From Chlorobiota bacterium (GTDB lineage Bacteria > Bacteroidota > Bacteroidia > Bacteroidales > B39-G9): a DNA stretch of 44,647 nucleotides. Below the pieces are notes generated by a model. The model worked only from the letters and a program-made list of their open reading frames with translations, was not told where the DNA came from and searched no databases. Numbering within the stretch: position 1 is the first letter of the stretch; each line of letters begins with the position of its first letter. A program made the translations under genes and the position numbers. The stretch covers positions 1 through 44,647 of the forward strand of contig JAADFW010000259.1 of the NCBI GenBank assembly GCA_013152655.1. Direction: 5' to 3'. Shown one piece after another: positions 33,768-43,102 of the stretch.

Positions 33768-34470
33768 ATTGTATAATTTCTTGTTTATAAATTGTTCCTA
33801 ATGTAATTCTGTCCATTATGTCAACCGAATTATCGGTAAACTTAGAATAAACATCTATTTCGGTTTTTTCAACTAAACCAATATTTTTGGCGTATTTTTC
33901 TGTTTTATAAAGCTTGTCAATTAAACTTAAATTATCGGCTTGTGTAACCGTTAGTACAGAATCGAATAACAAATTGTTTATTGTTTCAGGCTCATCAAGG
34001 CTTGTAATTTCATACTCAGGCAAATTATCGTTGCTATAAATATTATAAGCATTGCCATTCCACGAAATATTTAATTTAACCGGGAAAATTAATTTAACAT
34101 ATCTGATATTTTCTTCTACTTTTTGAACAGAATTCTGCAATAATGTAGCATACCATACATCCTTGATTTCCCATTTAGTACTTCCGTTTTCTTTAATATA
34201 GCGTTCAATTCTTATAGATTCGTTTCCTTCGTTATCAGTAAATTTTGATTCAAAAACTTCTTTTAACTTATAATTAACTGTATCGAATTTACTTGTAGCA
34301 ACATCTATAGTAATGTTTGTAACATTATACTCGTACCAGTAACCTGTGTCAACAGGGAAATAGCTGTAATCAATTTGCAAATCGGGTGTGCTGGTTTCTT
34401 TTACACAAGAAAAAACAATTATTAAGCTTAGAATTATAATATGTAAAACAAAAATTTTTAATTTATTCAT
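33745..34470 (-). CDS. Putative lipoprotein of unknown function
   Basis: 241 residues. The N-terminus is a lipoprotein signal with lipobox IIVFSC (Cys at about residue 22) followed by Val-Lys. The mature part is beta-rich and includes YSYFPVDTGYWYEYNVTNIT, a pattern seen in many Bacteroidota exported lipoproteins with a region beginning 'the value is full-length when the object is complete'-style beta-sandwiches; no catalytic motif is visible. The stop overlaps the subtilase start by about 14-23 bases, so the two are co-expressed and may act together at the surface. Function unknown. Confidence 0.75.
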   Translation of the reverse strand: MNKLKIFVLHIIILSLIIVFSCVKETSTPDLQIDYSYFPVDTGYWYEYNVTNITIDVATSKFDTVNYKLKEVFESKFTDNEGNESIRIERYIKENGSTKWEIKDVWYATLLQNSVQKVEENIRYVKLIFPVKLNISWNGNAYNIYSNDNLPEYEITSLDEPETINNLLFDSVLTVTQADNLSLIDKLYKTEKYAKNIGLVEKTEIDVYSKFTDNSVDIMDRITLGTIYKQEIIQYGKNEKK

Positions 34471-34573
34471 TTCTTAAAAAATAAACAATAAAGATAGGCA
34501 TAAATGGAAAAATTTAAGAATAGTTTTTGTTTTTACTTTTATCTGCAAGAGCTGTATTAGTTTTAATAGTTAA

Positions 34574-34622
34574 AAGAAAAGGTAAGGATACTATCTTTAC
34601 AAAAGATAGTATCCTTACCTTT
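34574..34622 (-). terminator. Strong terminator of mnmA
   Basis: A perfect 21-bp stem (34578-34598 with 34602-34622, loop of three bases) begins a few bases after the mnmA stop. On the minus strand it runs into TTTTCTTTT. It separates mnmA from the lipoprotein-subtilase-xseA transcript. Confidence 0.9.
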
Positions 34623-34628
34623 TGCTAA

Positions 34629-35714
34629 CTATTTCATAATAAAGCCACCACCAATTACTTCATTATCTTCGTAAAATACAGCCGATTGCCCTGGTGCAAT
34701 AGCAGTAACATGCTCAAAGAAATTAACTTTTATTTTTCCGTCAATAAGTTGCAGTGTACTTTTTGTTCCCTTATCCTTATATCTAATTTTGGTAGTTACT
34801 TCAATATTTTCAGGTAATGTTTCATATTTTAATATAATATAATCTTTTACCCACATTTGCGTTTTGTTTAACTCACTTTTATCACCTAAAACAACGGTAT
34901 TGGTTTCAGGAATAATTTTCAAAACATATAGCGGATGGCCAACAGCAACTACTAAGCCTTTTCGCTGGCCAATGGTATAAAAAGGGTAGCCTTTATGTTG
35001 TCCTAAAATGTTTCCCTGCGTATCAACAAAATTTCCACCGGCAACTTTTTCTTCCAGTCCAATCACTTTTCTTTTTAAAAAGCTACGGTAGTCATTATCC
35101 GGAATAAAGCATATTTCATAGCTTTCGCTTTTTTTTGCCAGGTCGGTAAAACCACGGGCAATGGCCATTTCCTTTATTTCCTTTTTACGATATTTTCCTA
35201 ATGGTAAAATAGTCCGTTTCAGGCTATCTTGCGACAGGCCCCACAAAACATACGACTGGTCTTTGGTTTCGTCTATTCCTTTCAGGATGGTAAACCTGTT
35301 GCCTGTTTTTTTTATTTGAGCATAATGTCCTGTTGCAATATATTTACAACCCAGTTGATCAGCTCTTTTTAGCAAAGCTTCCCATTTTATATGCGTATTG
35401 CACAAAATACACGGATTAGGCGTTCGCCCTGCCATATATTCTTCTACAAAATTATTAATAATAGGGCCCTCAAATTCATTTCTTATGTCAATAATGTAAT
35501 GCGGAAAACCAAAAGTAACAGCTAAATTACGGGCATCGTTTATGGAATCGAGGCTACAGCATCCGGTTTCTTTGGTTGAACCACCTGAGGTAGCATAATC
35601 CCATGTTTTCATAGTCATGCCTATTACCTCGTAACCCTGTTCGTGTAATAGCATTGCTGCAATTGAACTGTCAATGCCACCACTCATAGCTACCAAAACT
35701 TTTTCGCCTTTCAT
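34629..35714 (-). CDS. mnmA: tRNA-specific 2-thiouridylase MnmA
   Basis: 361 residues, normal length. It thiolates U34 of tRNA for Lys, Glu and Gln in the cytoplasm, using ATP and a relayed persulfide. The PP-loop is VLVAMSGGIDSSIAAMLLHE near residue 5. The two redox cysteines are visible in TPNPCILCNTHIKW and in ESYEICFIPDNDYRSFL, and the mid-protein GHYAQI and C-terminal beta-barrel are present. It is monocistronic, with a strong terminator. No anomalies. Confidence 0.97.
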   Translation of the reverse strand: MKGEKVLVAMSGGIDSSIAAMLLHEQGYEVIGMTMKTWDYATSGGSTKETGCCSLDSINDARNLAVTFGFPHYIIDIRNEFEGPIINNFVEEYMAGRTPNPCILCNTHIKWEALLKRADQLGCKYIATGHYAQIKKTGNRFTILKGIDETKDQSYVLWGLSQDSLKRTILPLGKYRKKEIKEMAIARGFTDLAKKSESYEICFIPDNDYRSFLKRKVIGLEEKVAGGNFVDTQGNILGQHKGYPFYTIGQRKGLVVAVGHPLYVLKIIPETNTVVLGDKSELNKTQMWVKDYIILKYETLPENIEVTTKIRYKDKGTKSTLQLIDGKIKVNFFEHVTAIAPGQSAVFYEDNEVIGGGFIMK

Positions 35715-35827
35715 TATTTATTTGAATTTAAGTTAGGGAAAATAAAAGATTGTTTACTGTTTTATTTAAATGAAAAGGTTTTTAATGAAAATATTTTACA
35801 TTTTTGTACATAAAGAGCCGTATTGCT

Positions 35828-36664
35828 TTAAAATCGCTTTGACTTCATCATGTACTTTTCAGGATCGTTAATAAAATTTTCAGGATCAGCTACTTCTCCT
35901 TTTTCTTTATCAAGTTTTTTAAAATATTCTTGTTCTTTTTCGTGTATTTCTTTTTCATTATCGGCAACATCATCCTTAAAATGAAATTCTTTTTCTACTG
36001 AACCGTCTTCTTTAAAAAATTGCCATTTCCCTTGTTTCATATCATTTTCATATTGTCCTTTTACCTCTAATTTACCCGATGGGTAATAAGCCACAAAATC
36101 ACCAGTTCGCACCCCTTTTATATGGTTGCACTGCATTTTTAAACTTCCGTCGGAATAATATTGTTTCCAGGTGCTGTCTCGAATACTGTTATAAATAAAC
36201 GTTTCTTCAAAAACATTTCCATTTTCAAAGTACTTTCGAATAAGGCCTTGTCTAACCCCATGATTGTAATTTTCTTCTAACAATAGAATAGTGTCTTTTT
36301 TGAAATATTTCCAAATGCTGTCTTTCTTTTTATCAATGTAGTTTCCGGAAGCAATTTTATGCCCTCTTTTGTTGTATAACACCGCATAGGCTTTATCGTT
36401 ATTTGTGTCATATTTCAGAATAGCTTCTAATTTTTGGTTTTCGTAATATCTTTTAAACGTGCCAATTGGTTTATCATTTTTAAAATAACCTTCATATTTT
36501 ATTTTACCACTGTAATATTTTTTTTGCCAAAAGCCTTGTTTATAACCATTAATGTCGGTGTAGTTTAATAGTGTATCGCCTTGTTGTCCAATATTTTGCG
36601 ATAATAAAGGAAGATAAACTGACAGAAGTATTAAGAAAGAGATTAATTTTTTCATTTTAAACAT
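35828..36664 (-). CDS. MORN-repeat variant (YwqK-like) exported protein
   Basis: 278 residues from 36664, or 275 from the second Met (MKKLISFLILLSVYLPLLSQ), which begins a signal peptide. The rest is a tandem of MORN_2 repeats of about 22 residues: GYKQGFWQKKYYSGKIKYEG, IGTFKRYYENQKLEAIL, GVRTGDFVAYYPSGKLEVKG, MKQGKWQFFKEDGSVEK. Databases call such proteins 'toxin-antitoxin system YwqK family antitoxin', a name with little support for the Bacteroidota versions. Probably periplasmic, possibly a binding scaffold. The C-terminus is acidic and lysine-rich. It stands alone between mnmA and the higBA-like pair. Confidence 0.85.
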   Translation of the reverse strand: MFKMKKLISFLILLSVYLPLLSQNIGQQGDTLLNYTDINGYKQGFWQKKYYSGKIKYEGYFKNDKPIGTFKRYYENQKLEAILKYDTNNDKAYAVLYNKRGHKIASGNYIDKKKDSIWKYFKKDTILLLEENYNHGVRQGLIRKYFENGNVFEETFIYNSIRDSTWKQYYSDGSLKMQCNHIKGVRTGDFVAYYPSGKLEVKGQYENDMKQGKWQFFKEDGSVEKEFHFKDDVADNEKEIHEKEQEYFKKLDKEKGEVADPENFINDPEKYMMKSKRF

Positions 36665-36996
36665 ATTTAATGTACAAAAATAGTAAGAAAATAGATGTAA
36701 ATCTTAGCTAAAAGCAAAAATGTAAAATGGGAATAAAAAAAGAATGTTCGGGAACAAATTTTTTTCTATAAAAAAACGCTGTCTTATTTTTCAAAAATCT
36801 GTTAGGTTTCAGTAAAATAATATCAAAATAAGGTATATTTTAATCCATACTAAATTGTACAATACAGATATCTATGGCACTAAACTAAGTTTCTGTATTT
36901 AATACTTATCTTTCTCATTTTACTAATTTGTTTATTCAATGACAATTAACTTTCGCAAACCACAAAACAGGCAATTGAGTTTGTGTGTATTGTGCT
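36665..36996. other. 332-base AT-rich gap, no feature seen
   Basis: This lies between the MORN-repeat gene and the antitoxin gene. I found no convincing reading frame, RNA, repeat or terminator. Several short homopolymer runs are present. Confidence 0.5.
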
Positions 36997-37281
36997 TTAT
37001 TCTCTAGCTATCAATTGAATTGATAAATCTAGTGCATTTGCAATCAATAAAAGATTTGAAATCCTAATATCTTCACCATTCTCAATCCGTGAAATATAAG
37101 GTCGTTTTTTTCCTACTGCCTCTGCCAACTTTTCTTGACTCATTTTCAATTCTTTTCTGCGATTTCTTATAATCTCTCCAAAATAATAGGAATATGCTTC
37201 TTCTCTGAATTTTTCCCTTTTTTCAGAACCTTTTTTTCCATATCGTTCTGCTAATAAATCTTTTGCTCTTATTGTTTTCAT
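36997..37281 (-). CDS. higA: XRE-family antitoxin, HigA-like
   Basis: 94 residues. The helix-turn-helix of the Cro/C1 type is at about residues 40-90: IIRNRRKELKMSQEKLAEAV, then KKRPYISRIENGEDIRISNL. Its ATG overlaps the stop of the upstream toxin reading frame by four bases (ATGA), the standard higBA coupling. As antitoxin it should bind the toxin and repress the operon through the palindrome at 37631-37650. The frame is intact, unlike the toxin. If the toxin is truly dead, this may be a remnant antitoxin. Confidence 0.88.
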   Translation of the reverse strand: MKTIRAKDLLAERYGKKGSEKREKFREEAYSYYFGEIIRNRRKELKMSQEKLAEAVGKKRPYISRIENGEDIRISNLLLIANALDLSIQLIARE

Positions 37282-37623
37282 AGTTTTATATCTTTTAAAT
37301 ATTCCTCTAAAATTTTTTCCGCTTCTTTGATGGCTTTCACATAATCCTTATTTGACTTTTTTATAAATCCATTTAAACAAACAGCTTGTGTACATTCAGA
37401 AAAATTCAAATGGTCGATGGCAAAAAGTATTATACGATATTCATTCCCTGCTTTAATTCTGAGTTCATAGAATACCGTATTTTTTCAGTTTTTTCACAAA
37501 ATTTGTATGAACAATCTTTAATTCTCCAATAATCTCAATTAGCTGAAAAAATTTGTTTGAAACTCTTTTCCCTTGCTTATCAACAAAGTTCAAGCATGTT
37601 TCTGTAATGTCAATTTCTCTCAT
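37278..37623 (-). pseudogene. higB: HigB/RelE-type toxin, frameshifted in a homopolymer
   Basis: The first frame from the ATG at 37623 reads MREIDITETCLNFVDKQGKR and on to HTNFVKKLKKYGIL before stopping. Another frame continues as NTVFYELRIKAGNEYRIILF and ends EEYLKDIKL just as the antitoxin starts. If the six-A run on the minus strand (37487-37482) is shortened by one, the join reads KKLKNTVFYELRIKAG, the conserved core of RelE/HigB ribosome-dependent mRNA interferases, and gives a 114-residue protein. It is therefore a toxin gene with a one-base insertion at a slippery A run: a sequencing error, a true inactivating mutation, or slippage-controlled expression. Confidence 0.85.
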
Positions 37624-37627
37624 AGTG

Positions 37628-37659
37628 CAAATGTAACGTATTCGTTACATAAAATCAAG
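37628..37659 (-). promoter_or_regulatory. higBA promoter with embedded operator palindrome
   Basis: On the minus strand CTTG (37659-37656) and a perfect TACATTTG (37635-37628) lie 20 bases apart, a good Bacteroidota promoter. The 8-bp inverted repeat ATGTAACG-tatt-CGTTACAT (37631-37650) falls between and over the boxes, the natural place for autorepression by the HigA-like protein. The start codon is only about four bases past the -7 box, so the mRNA may be leaderless or nearly so. Confidence 0.7.
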
Positions 37660-37763
37660 TTATATTTAACAAAATGTTGTAATAAGATAGGATTTTTGAG
37701 CATGAAGAACAACAAAATCGGTATAAGAATAGTAAATGTTTGGGTTAAAAAGAGTAGAAATAA

Positions 37764-37795
37764 AAAAGGCAGCCTGAAATTTCAGGCTGCCTTTT
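37764..37795 (-). terminator. Terminator of dnaK
   Basis: A perfect 32-base palindrome with GGCAGCCTGAAA arms begins 25 bases after the dnaK stop. On the minus strand it is followed by a T-run. Confidence 0.92.
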
Positions 37796-37819
37796 CAAAC
37801 TAACTATGAAAACTATTGT

Positions 37820-39727
37820 TTACTTCACCTCTTCGAAATCAACATCGGTTACTTCGTCATCTTTTTTAGTTTCTTGCTGTGCGCCTTCCTGTGGTTGTTG
37901 TGCTTCTTGTGCACCACCTGCAGTCTGACTTGCTTTATACATTTCCTCTGAAGCTGCTTGAAAAACCGTATTCAATTCTTGCGTTGCTTTATCAATAGCA
38001 TCAATATCCTGATTTTTCTGTGCTTCTTTCAAGTTAGCCAATGCTTTTTCAATAGGCTCTTTTTTGTCAGCAGGAATTTTATCGCCATATTCTTTCAGTT
38101 GCTTTTCAGTTTGGAAAACTAAGCTGTCGGCAGCATTAATTTTATCAACTCTTTCACGCGCTTTTTTATCTTCTTCAGCATTTGCTTCAGCTTCCATTTT
38201 CATTTTCTTAATTTCTTCGTCACTTAAACCTGAAGAAGCTTCAATTCTAATGCTTTGTTCTTTACCTGTTCCTTTGTCTTTGGCTGAAACATGTAAAATA
38301 CCGTTAGCATCAATATCAAATGTTACTTCAATTTGAGGAACTCCTCGCGGAGCAGGTGGAATCCCATCTAAATGAAATTTTCCGATAGTTTTATTTTGGT
38401 CAGCCATTGGCCTTTCACCTTGTAATACATGAATTTCAACAGATGGTTGGTTATCAACTGCAGTAGTAAAAGTTTCTGTTTTTTTAGAAGGAATGGTTGT
38501 GTTTGCTTCAATTAATTTTGTCATAACACGTCCCATAGTTTCAATTCCTAACGATAGAGGAGTTACATCTAACAATAACACATCTTTTACCTCACCGGTT
38601 AATACACCTCCTTGAATTGCAGCTCCAACAGCAACTACTTCATCAGGATTTACACCTTTTGAAGGTGCTTTTCCAAAAAAGTCTTCCACTACTTTTTGAA
38701 TTGCAGGCATTCTGGTAGAACCTCCAACAAGAATAACTTCACTAATCTCTGATTTTTCGAAGCCTGAATCTGCTAATGCTTTTCTACAAGGCTCAATTAC
38801 AGCTTGAATCAGCGAATCTGCCAATTGTTCAAATTTGGCTCTTGTTAATGTTTTAACCAAGTGTTTTGGAATTCCGTCAACAGGCATTATATATGGTAAA
38901 TTAATTTCTGTTGATGTTGAACTAGAAAGTTCCACTTTAGCTTTTTCTGCTGCTTCTTTTAAACGCTGTAAAGCCATTGGGTCTTTTCTAAGGTCAATAT
39001 TTTCATCTTTTTGGAATTCATCTGCTAACCAATCTATAATAATCTGGTCAAAATCATCGCCACCTAAGTGAGTATCGCCATTGGTTGATTTCACTTCATA
39101 AACACCATCACCAAGTTCTAAAATAGAAATATCAAATGTTCCGCCACCCAAATCAAAAACTGCAATTTTTAAATCCTGGTCTTTTTTCTCTAAACCATAA
39201 GCTAATGAGGCTGCAGTTGGTTCATTAATAATTCTTTTAACAGTTAAGCCTGCAATTTCCCCAGCCTCTTTGGTAGCCTGTCTTTGCGAATCGCTAAAAT
39301 AGGCAGGTACGGTAATTACAGCTTCTGTTACTTCTTGTCCGAGATAATCTTCAGCAGTTTTTTTCATTTTTTGCAAAACCATTGCTGAAATTTCTTGTGG
39401 CGAATATTTACGATCGTCAATTTTTACTCTTGGAGTGTTATTTTCACCTTTAATAACGTCGTATGGAATTCGGTTAATTTCTTTTGTAACTTTATCGTAA
39501 CGTTCTCCCATAAATCGTTTTATTGAAGAAACAGTTTTTTTCGGATTTGTTATAGCTTGTCTTTTTGCCGGATCACCTACTTTTCGCTCTCCGTTTTCAA
39601 TAAAAGCTACCATTGAAGGTGTTGTTCTTTTACCTTCGCTATTAGGTATTACAACCGGTTCATTTCCTTCCATTACGGCAACACATGAATTAGTTGTACC
39701 TAAATCTATTCCTATTATTTTACCCAT
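37820..39727 (-). CDS. dnaK: Molecular chaperone DnaK (Hsp70)
   Basis: 635 residues, full length. The ATPase domain begins [20 protein letters not shown], with the second phosphate motif [16 protein letters not shown], and [17 protein letters not shown]. The linker [16 protein letters not shown], the substrate-binding domain and a Gln/Ala-rich lid follow, ending in the conserved acidic DVDFEEVK. Cytoplasmic protein folding with DnaJ and GrpE, neither of which is encoded in this window. Monocistronic with a strong terminator. No obvious heat-shock element is visible upstream. Confidence 0.99.
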   Translation of the reverse strand: MGKIIGIDLGTTNSCVAVMEGNEPVVIPNSEGKRTTPSMVAFIENGERKVGDPAKRQAITNPKKTVSSIKRFMGERYDKVTKEINRIPYDVIKGENNTPRVKIDDRKYSPQEISAMVLQKMKKTAEDYLGQEVTEAVITVPAYFSDSQRQATKEAGEIAGLTVKRIINEPTAASLAYGLEKKDQDLKIAVFDLGGGTFDISILELGDGVYEVKSTNGDTHLGGDDFDQIIIDWLADEFQKDENIDLRKDPMALQRLKEAAEKAKVELSSSTSTEINLPYIMPVDGIPKHLVKTLTRAKFEQLADSLIQAVIEPCRKALADSGFEKSEISEVILVGGSTRMPAIQKVVEDFFGKAPSKGVNPDEVVAVGAAIQGGVLTGEVKDVLLLDVTPLSLGIETMGRVMTKLIEANTTIPSKKTETFTTAVDNQPSVEIHVLQGERPMADQNKTIGKFHLDGIPPAPRGVPQIEVTFDIDANGILHVSAKDKGTGKEQSIRIEASSGLSDEEIKKMKMEAEANAEEDKKARERVDKINAADSLVFQTEKQLKEYGDKIPADKKEPIEKALANLKEAQKNQDIDAIDKATQELNTVFQAASEEMYKASQTAGGAQEAQQPQEGAQQETKKDDEVTDVDFEEVK

Positions 39728-40265
39728 GTTTTATTATTTTTAAATTAATATTATTTTCTTTTTTTTTGGGGTTAATATCAATGATTGTGCCGTTGTGTTT
39801 AAAGTAATTATTTATGATAAATTGACACTGTAATTATTAATTCCCTGAATTAAAAAATAAGTTTAATAACTTAGAAAACTAACTTTATTTATTATTTTAA
39901 TAATTATAACTACCTTAAAATCAATTAAATATATTCTAATTTGTTAAGTTAAAATTTTTATAGCCATTTTTTATAATTGTTTAAACCTATATTATTATTA
40001 TCATTTATTAAAATGACAAAAAGGCATAGGCTTGTAGCCTCTTCTATTTGGTTTATTCATACAAAAGCGAGAAATTCTAATATTGTAATACCCAATTTTT
40101 AGAGTCTAATAAGCCTCAAATTTGTTGGTATCATTTAATTGTATAAAATTCAAGAACCGAGTTTACGAGCTCAACAAAGTTAATTATCCGGGTTAATAAG
40201 TACCAAAAGATTAATGAGAAATTATAGATACAAATTTTTAATATAAAAACCCGGAGGGTAAAATA
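39728..40265. other. 538-base AT-rich gap, little recognisable
   Basis: Between dnaK and the lipoprotein gene. It should hold the dnaK promoter, but I see no clear TTTG/TAnnTTTG pair. TCCGGGTT (40187-40194) and AACCCGGA (40248-40255) are GC-rich inverted arms 53 bases apart, close to the stop of the lipoprotein gene; they are not a standard terminator. AGGCT and AGCCT (about 40028-40040) form a small hairpin. No tRNA, small gene or repeat array was seen. Confidence 0.4.
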
Positions 40266-41288
40266 TTATTCATCGCAAGCATGAAAATTTCCACTATGAT
40301 CAACAAAATTAAGATGCTGAGTAAACTGTCCACATGCCAATGAATCAATAGATCTGTCGTTTAAGCCATTTTTCCATGTTCGTTTTTTAGAGAATTTAGA
40401 AGTAAATAAACCAATGCCATTAGTAATATTGGTGAAAACCGGCTTTTCTTGAACAATACCTGTTGATGGTTTATTTAAGTTATAATAAAGATAGAAATCT
40501 TCACTTCCTGCCGTAATAATTAAATCAACTATTGATGCTTCACGACGAACATCATAGGGTATTTCTTTTAATGAAGAACCAACAAACTTAAAAAACTCTT
40601 CACGATTAATTGATTGCACTAATCTTTCGCCACCACTAACACTCGCTGAAGTGATAGGCGGAATTACCCATATAATGGAGTCTTTTAAAGTATCGGTATA
40701 ATTAGTAATTTCATTATAATGAAATATAAAACTAAGTTGATAAATCTTGGCAAATTCAGGTGATGTCCATATTATAAAAAGATTTTTATCTGATGTAAAA
40801 TCAAGGTCAGCATAAAAGTAATTAGATGTAACATTGTCATAATTAAAATCATTAATTAACTGTGCTTCTGATGTAACAGTTTTATTAAGTGAAGGTATAT
40901 AAATAACTAATTTGTATTTTCCTTCAGCTTTTAATTCTTCCTTTGATTTATATAAAACATAGTTTTCGCTACTAAAATCTCCAGTTTCTTTATTTATTTC
41001 ATTAGTTGGATAAAAATTAATAGTTTGTTTTAATTCACCATATCTCCATCGTTCTAATTTTACCGATAGAGTTTCAGTATATTGAATTGAATCACTTTCT
41101 GAAGCCATTATGTATGCATCTTCTTCTCCTAAGAAGCTTCTGCCTATTCTTACATAATGTGCTGTGTCTTTTTGGTTGAGTACGCAATAAACAACAGTAT
41201 TGTCTCTCCATTCGTCATTTACTTGCAAATCAGTTTCGCACGAAGTAATAAAAAATAATATAGTTGCTATAAGTAAATAATTTTTCAT
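40266..41288 (-). CDS. DUF4249-like lipoprotein (tentative)
   Basis: 340 residues from the ATG at 41288, where a lipoprotein signal begins (MKNYLLIATILFFITSC, Cys17). The frame is open for a further 46 codons upstream, but that segment has no conservation-like character, and a TAnnTTTG box lies just before this start. The mature part (NTVVYCVLNQKDTAHYVRIG, then RSFLGEEDAYIMASESDSI) resembles DUF4249-type outer-membrane lipoproteins of Bacteroidota, which often go with TonB-dependent receptors; none is here. The C-terminus ends FVDHSGNFHACDE. Function unknown. Confidence 0.7.
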   Translation of the reverse strand: MKNYLLIATILFFITSCETDLQVNDEWRDNTVVYCVLNQKDTAHYVRIGRSFLGEEDAYIMASESDSIQYTETLSVKLERWRYGELKQTINFYPTNEINKETGDFSSENYVLYKSKEELKAEGKYKLVIYIPSLNKTVTSEAQLINDFNYDNVTSNYFYADLDFTSDKNLFIIWTSPEFAKIYQLSFIFHYNEITNYTDTLKDSIIWVIPPITSASVSGGERLVQSINREEFFKFVGSSLKEIPYDVRREASIVDLIITAGSEDFYLYYNLNKPSTGIVQEKPVFTNITNGIGLFTSKFSKKRTWKNGLNDRSIDSLACGQFTQHLNFVDHSGNFHACDE

Positions 41289-41309
41289 TTTAAGTTTATT
41301 TTTAAAATA

Positions 41310-41317
41310 CAAAGTTA
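41310..41317 (-). promoter_or_regulatory. Candidate -7 box of the lipoprotein gene
   Basis: The minus strand reads TAACTTTG, a perfect TAnnTTTG, 21 bases before the ATG at 41288. It supports that start over the longer reading frame. There is no clear -33 element. Confidence 0.45.
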
Positions 41318-41488
41318 TAAACTTTACATTAGTGGGTATAATATAATATGCGAAAAGTGAAAAGTTGAAATATAATGGAATTAATTTATGGTTTTTGTTC
41401 TGTTTTTTTTTATTAATCATAAACAATTAAGATATTTGATATTCATTACGTAATTTTACAATCTTTTGTATAACTCAATTTTAGTAAA

Positions 41489-42307
41489 ATGTCGATTCAT
41501 TATCAAAATGTTAGAAAAGTAACAACACATGTGTTACAAGAAATGAAAATTCATGAAGAGAAAATATCAATGCTTACAGCATATGATTATTCAATGGCCA
41601 GAATTCTTGATAATGCAGGCATTGATGTTATTCTGGTGGGTGATTCTGCTTCAAATGTCATGGCAGGCCATGAGTCAACTTTACCAATTACCCTTGAAGA
41701 AATGATTTATCATGCTGCTTCAGTTGTCAGAGGAGTAAAGAGGGCACTTGTAATTGTTGACCTTCCTTTTGGTACTTACCAGGGAAATTCTAAAATGGCG
41801 TTATCTTCTGCTATTCGTATAATGAAAGAAACAGGAGCACATGCCATAAAAATGGAAGGAGGGGAGGAGGTAGTTGAATCTGCTGTTAGAATTTTGTCGG
41901 CAGGAATTCCTGTAATGGGACATTTAGGATTAACACCTCAGTCAATTCATAAATTTGGAACTTATGTTGTAAGAGCTAAAGAAGAAGTAGAGGCAACTAA
42001 ACTTGTTGAAGATGCGCATTTATTAGAAAATGCCGGTTGCTTTGGTTTAGTTCTTGAAAAAATTCCTGCCAAATTAGCAGCACAAGTTTCAGAATCTTTA
42101 AAAATACCGGTTATTGGCATTGGAGCTGGAAGTAAAGTTGATGGGCAAGTTCTGGTATTACATGATATGTTAGGTATTACGCAGGAATTTTCACCTCGGT
42201 TTTTACGTCGCTATCATAATTTATTCGAAGAAATAAAAGGAGCGGTTAAAGCTTATATTCAGGATGTTAAAACTCTTGAATTCCCGAATGAGAAAGAACA
42301 GTATTAG
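41489..42307 (+). CDS. panB: 3-methyl-2-oxobutanoate hydroxymethyltransferase
   Basis: 272 residues, normal size. It catalyses the first committed step of pantothenate synthesis: transfer of a hydroxymethyl group from 5,10-methylene-THF to 2-oxoisovalerate. Recognisable segments are [40 protein letters not shown] with the metal-binding Asp, [34 protein letters not shown] and [20 protein letters not shown]. Other pan genes are not in the window. A weak promoter-like pair (TTTG 41435, ATCTTTTG 41461) lies upstream. The RluA-like gene follows 92 bases later. Confidence 0.97.
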   Translation: MSIHYQNVRKVTTHVLQEMKIHEEKISMLTAYDYSMARILDNAGIDVILVGDSASNVMAGHESTLPITLEEMIYHAASVVRGVKRALVIVDLPFGTYQGNSKMALSSAIRIMKETGAHAIKMEGGEEVVESAVRILSAGIPVMGHLGLTPQSIHKFGTYVVRAKEEVEATKLVEDAHLLENAGCFGLVLEKIPAKLAAQVSESLKIPVIGIGAGSKVDGQVLVLHDMLGITQEFSPRFLRRYHNLFEEIKGAVKAYIQDVKTLEFPNEKEQY

Positions 42308-42319
42308 GTAGATTAAAAT

Positions 42320-42352
42320 TGATGAAGAATATAGAACAAAGATTCTTCATCA
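42320..42352 (+). terminator. Hairpin after panB, weak or no terminator
   Basis: An 11-bp perfect stem (42320-42330 with 42342-42352) lies 13 bases after the panB stop. No T-run follows, so it may be a processing or pausing structure between panB and the next gene rather than a terminator. Confidence 0.35.
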
Positions 42353-42399
42353 GAACTATTAATTCTAAACTTTCTAACTTTTAACTCTCAAACTTTAAT

Positions 42400-43098
42400 A
42401 TGGAATTTCAACCATCTGATTTAAATATAATATATGAAGATAATCATTTGATTGCTGTAAATAAAACTAATTCAGATTTAGTACAGAGCGATAAAACAGG
42501 TGACTTAGCATTGAATGAAAAAGTAAAAATTTATTTAAAAGAAAAATATAAAAAACCCGGCAATGTATTTTTAGGTGTTATTCACCGCATTGACAGGCCT
42601 GTAAGTGGTATTGTCTTATTTGCCAAAACAGGCAAAGCACTTTCACGGATGAATGAAAAAATAAAAAAGAGAGAAATTGAAAAAACATATTGGGCAATTG
42701 TTGCTAATAAACCGGAACAAGAAAAAGCAGAGTTGAAAAATTTTCTTACCAGAAATAGAAAACAGAATAAATCGTATGCTTATGAAAAGCCTGTTCCTGA
42801 TTCAAAAGAAGCAACTTTAGAATACCAATTAATTGGCACATCTGAACGTTATTATTTTCTTAGTATTAATTTAATTACCGGCAGGCATCATCAAATTCGG
42901 TGTCAATTAGCAAAAATTGGATGTCCGATTAAAGGTGATTTAAAATATGGTTATCCTCGGTCAAATAGTAATGGGGGAATTAATTTGCATGCTTATCAAA
43001 TGTCATTTTTGCATCCTGTTACGAAAGAAAAAACTGTTTTAACAGCTTTGCCGCCAAATGAAGTTCTTTGGGAAGTGTTGCAAAAACAATCGAATTAA
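42400..43098 (+). CDS. RluA-family pseudouridine synthase
   Basis: 232 residues. The catalytic motif is LGVIHRIDRPVSGIVLFAKT near residue 62, with the Asp that attacks uracil. Conserved EKTYWAIV and LITGRHHQIRCQLAKIGCPI are present. There is no N-terminal S4 domain, so it belongs to the short RluA-like group that modifies rRNA or tRNA uridines; the exact position cannot be deduced. It lies downstream of panB and convergent with cdd, with only a four-base gap. Confidence 0.93.
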   Translation: MEFQPSDLNIIYEDNHLIAVNKTNSDLVQSDKTGDLALNEKVKIYLKEKYKKPGNVFLGVIHRIDRPVSGIVLFAKTGKALSRMNEKIKKREIEKTYWAIVANKPEQEKAELKNFLTRNRKQNKSYAYEKPVPDSKEATLEYQLIGTSERYYFLSINLITGRHHQIRCQLAKIGCPIKGDLKYGYPRSNSNGGINLHAYQMSFLHPVTKEKTVLTALPPNEVLWEVLQKQSN

Positions 43099-43102
43099 AA
43101 TA

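Noticed and set aside
35828-36664. MORN-repeat protein as the antitoxin of a toxin-antitoxin pair
   Set aside because: The YwqK antitoxin name is only a database label; the protein has a signal peptide and no toxin gene beside it. The real TA-like pair is 36997-37623.
36782-36788. Third GTCTTAT as a member of the candidate ECF promoter set
   Set aside because: No GAA-type element lies at the matching distance upstream, and there is no plus-strand gene downstream.
41289-41426. 46-residue N-terminal extension of the DUF4249-like lipoprotein
   Set aside because: It would bury the lipoprotein signal inside the protein and overlap the candidate promoter box at 41310-41317.
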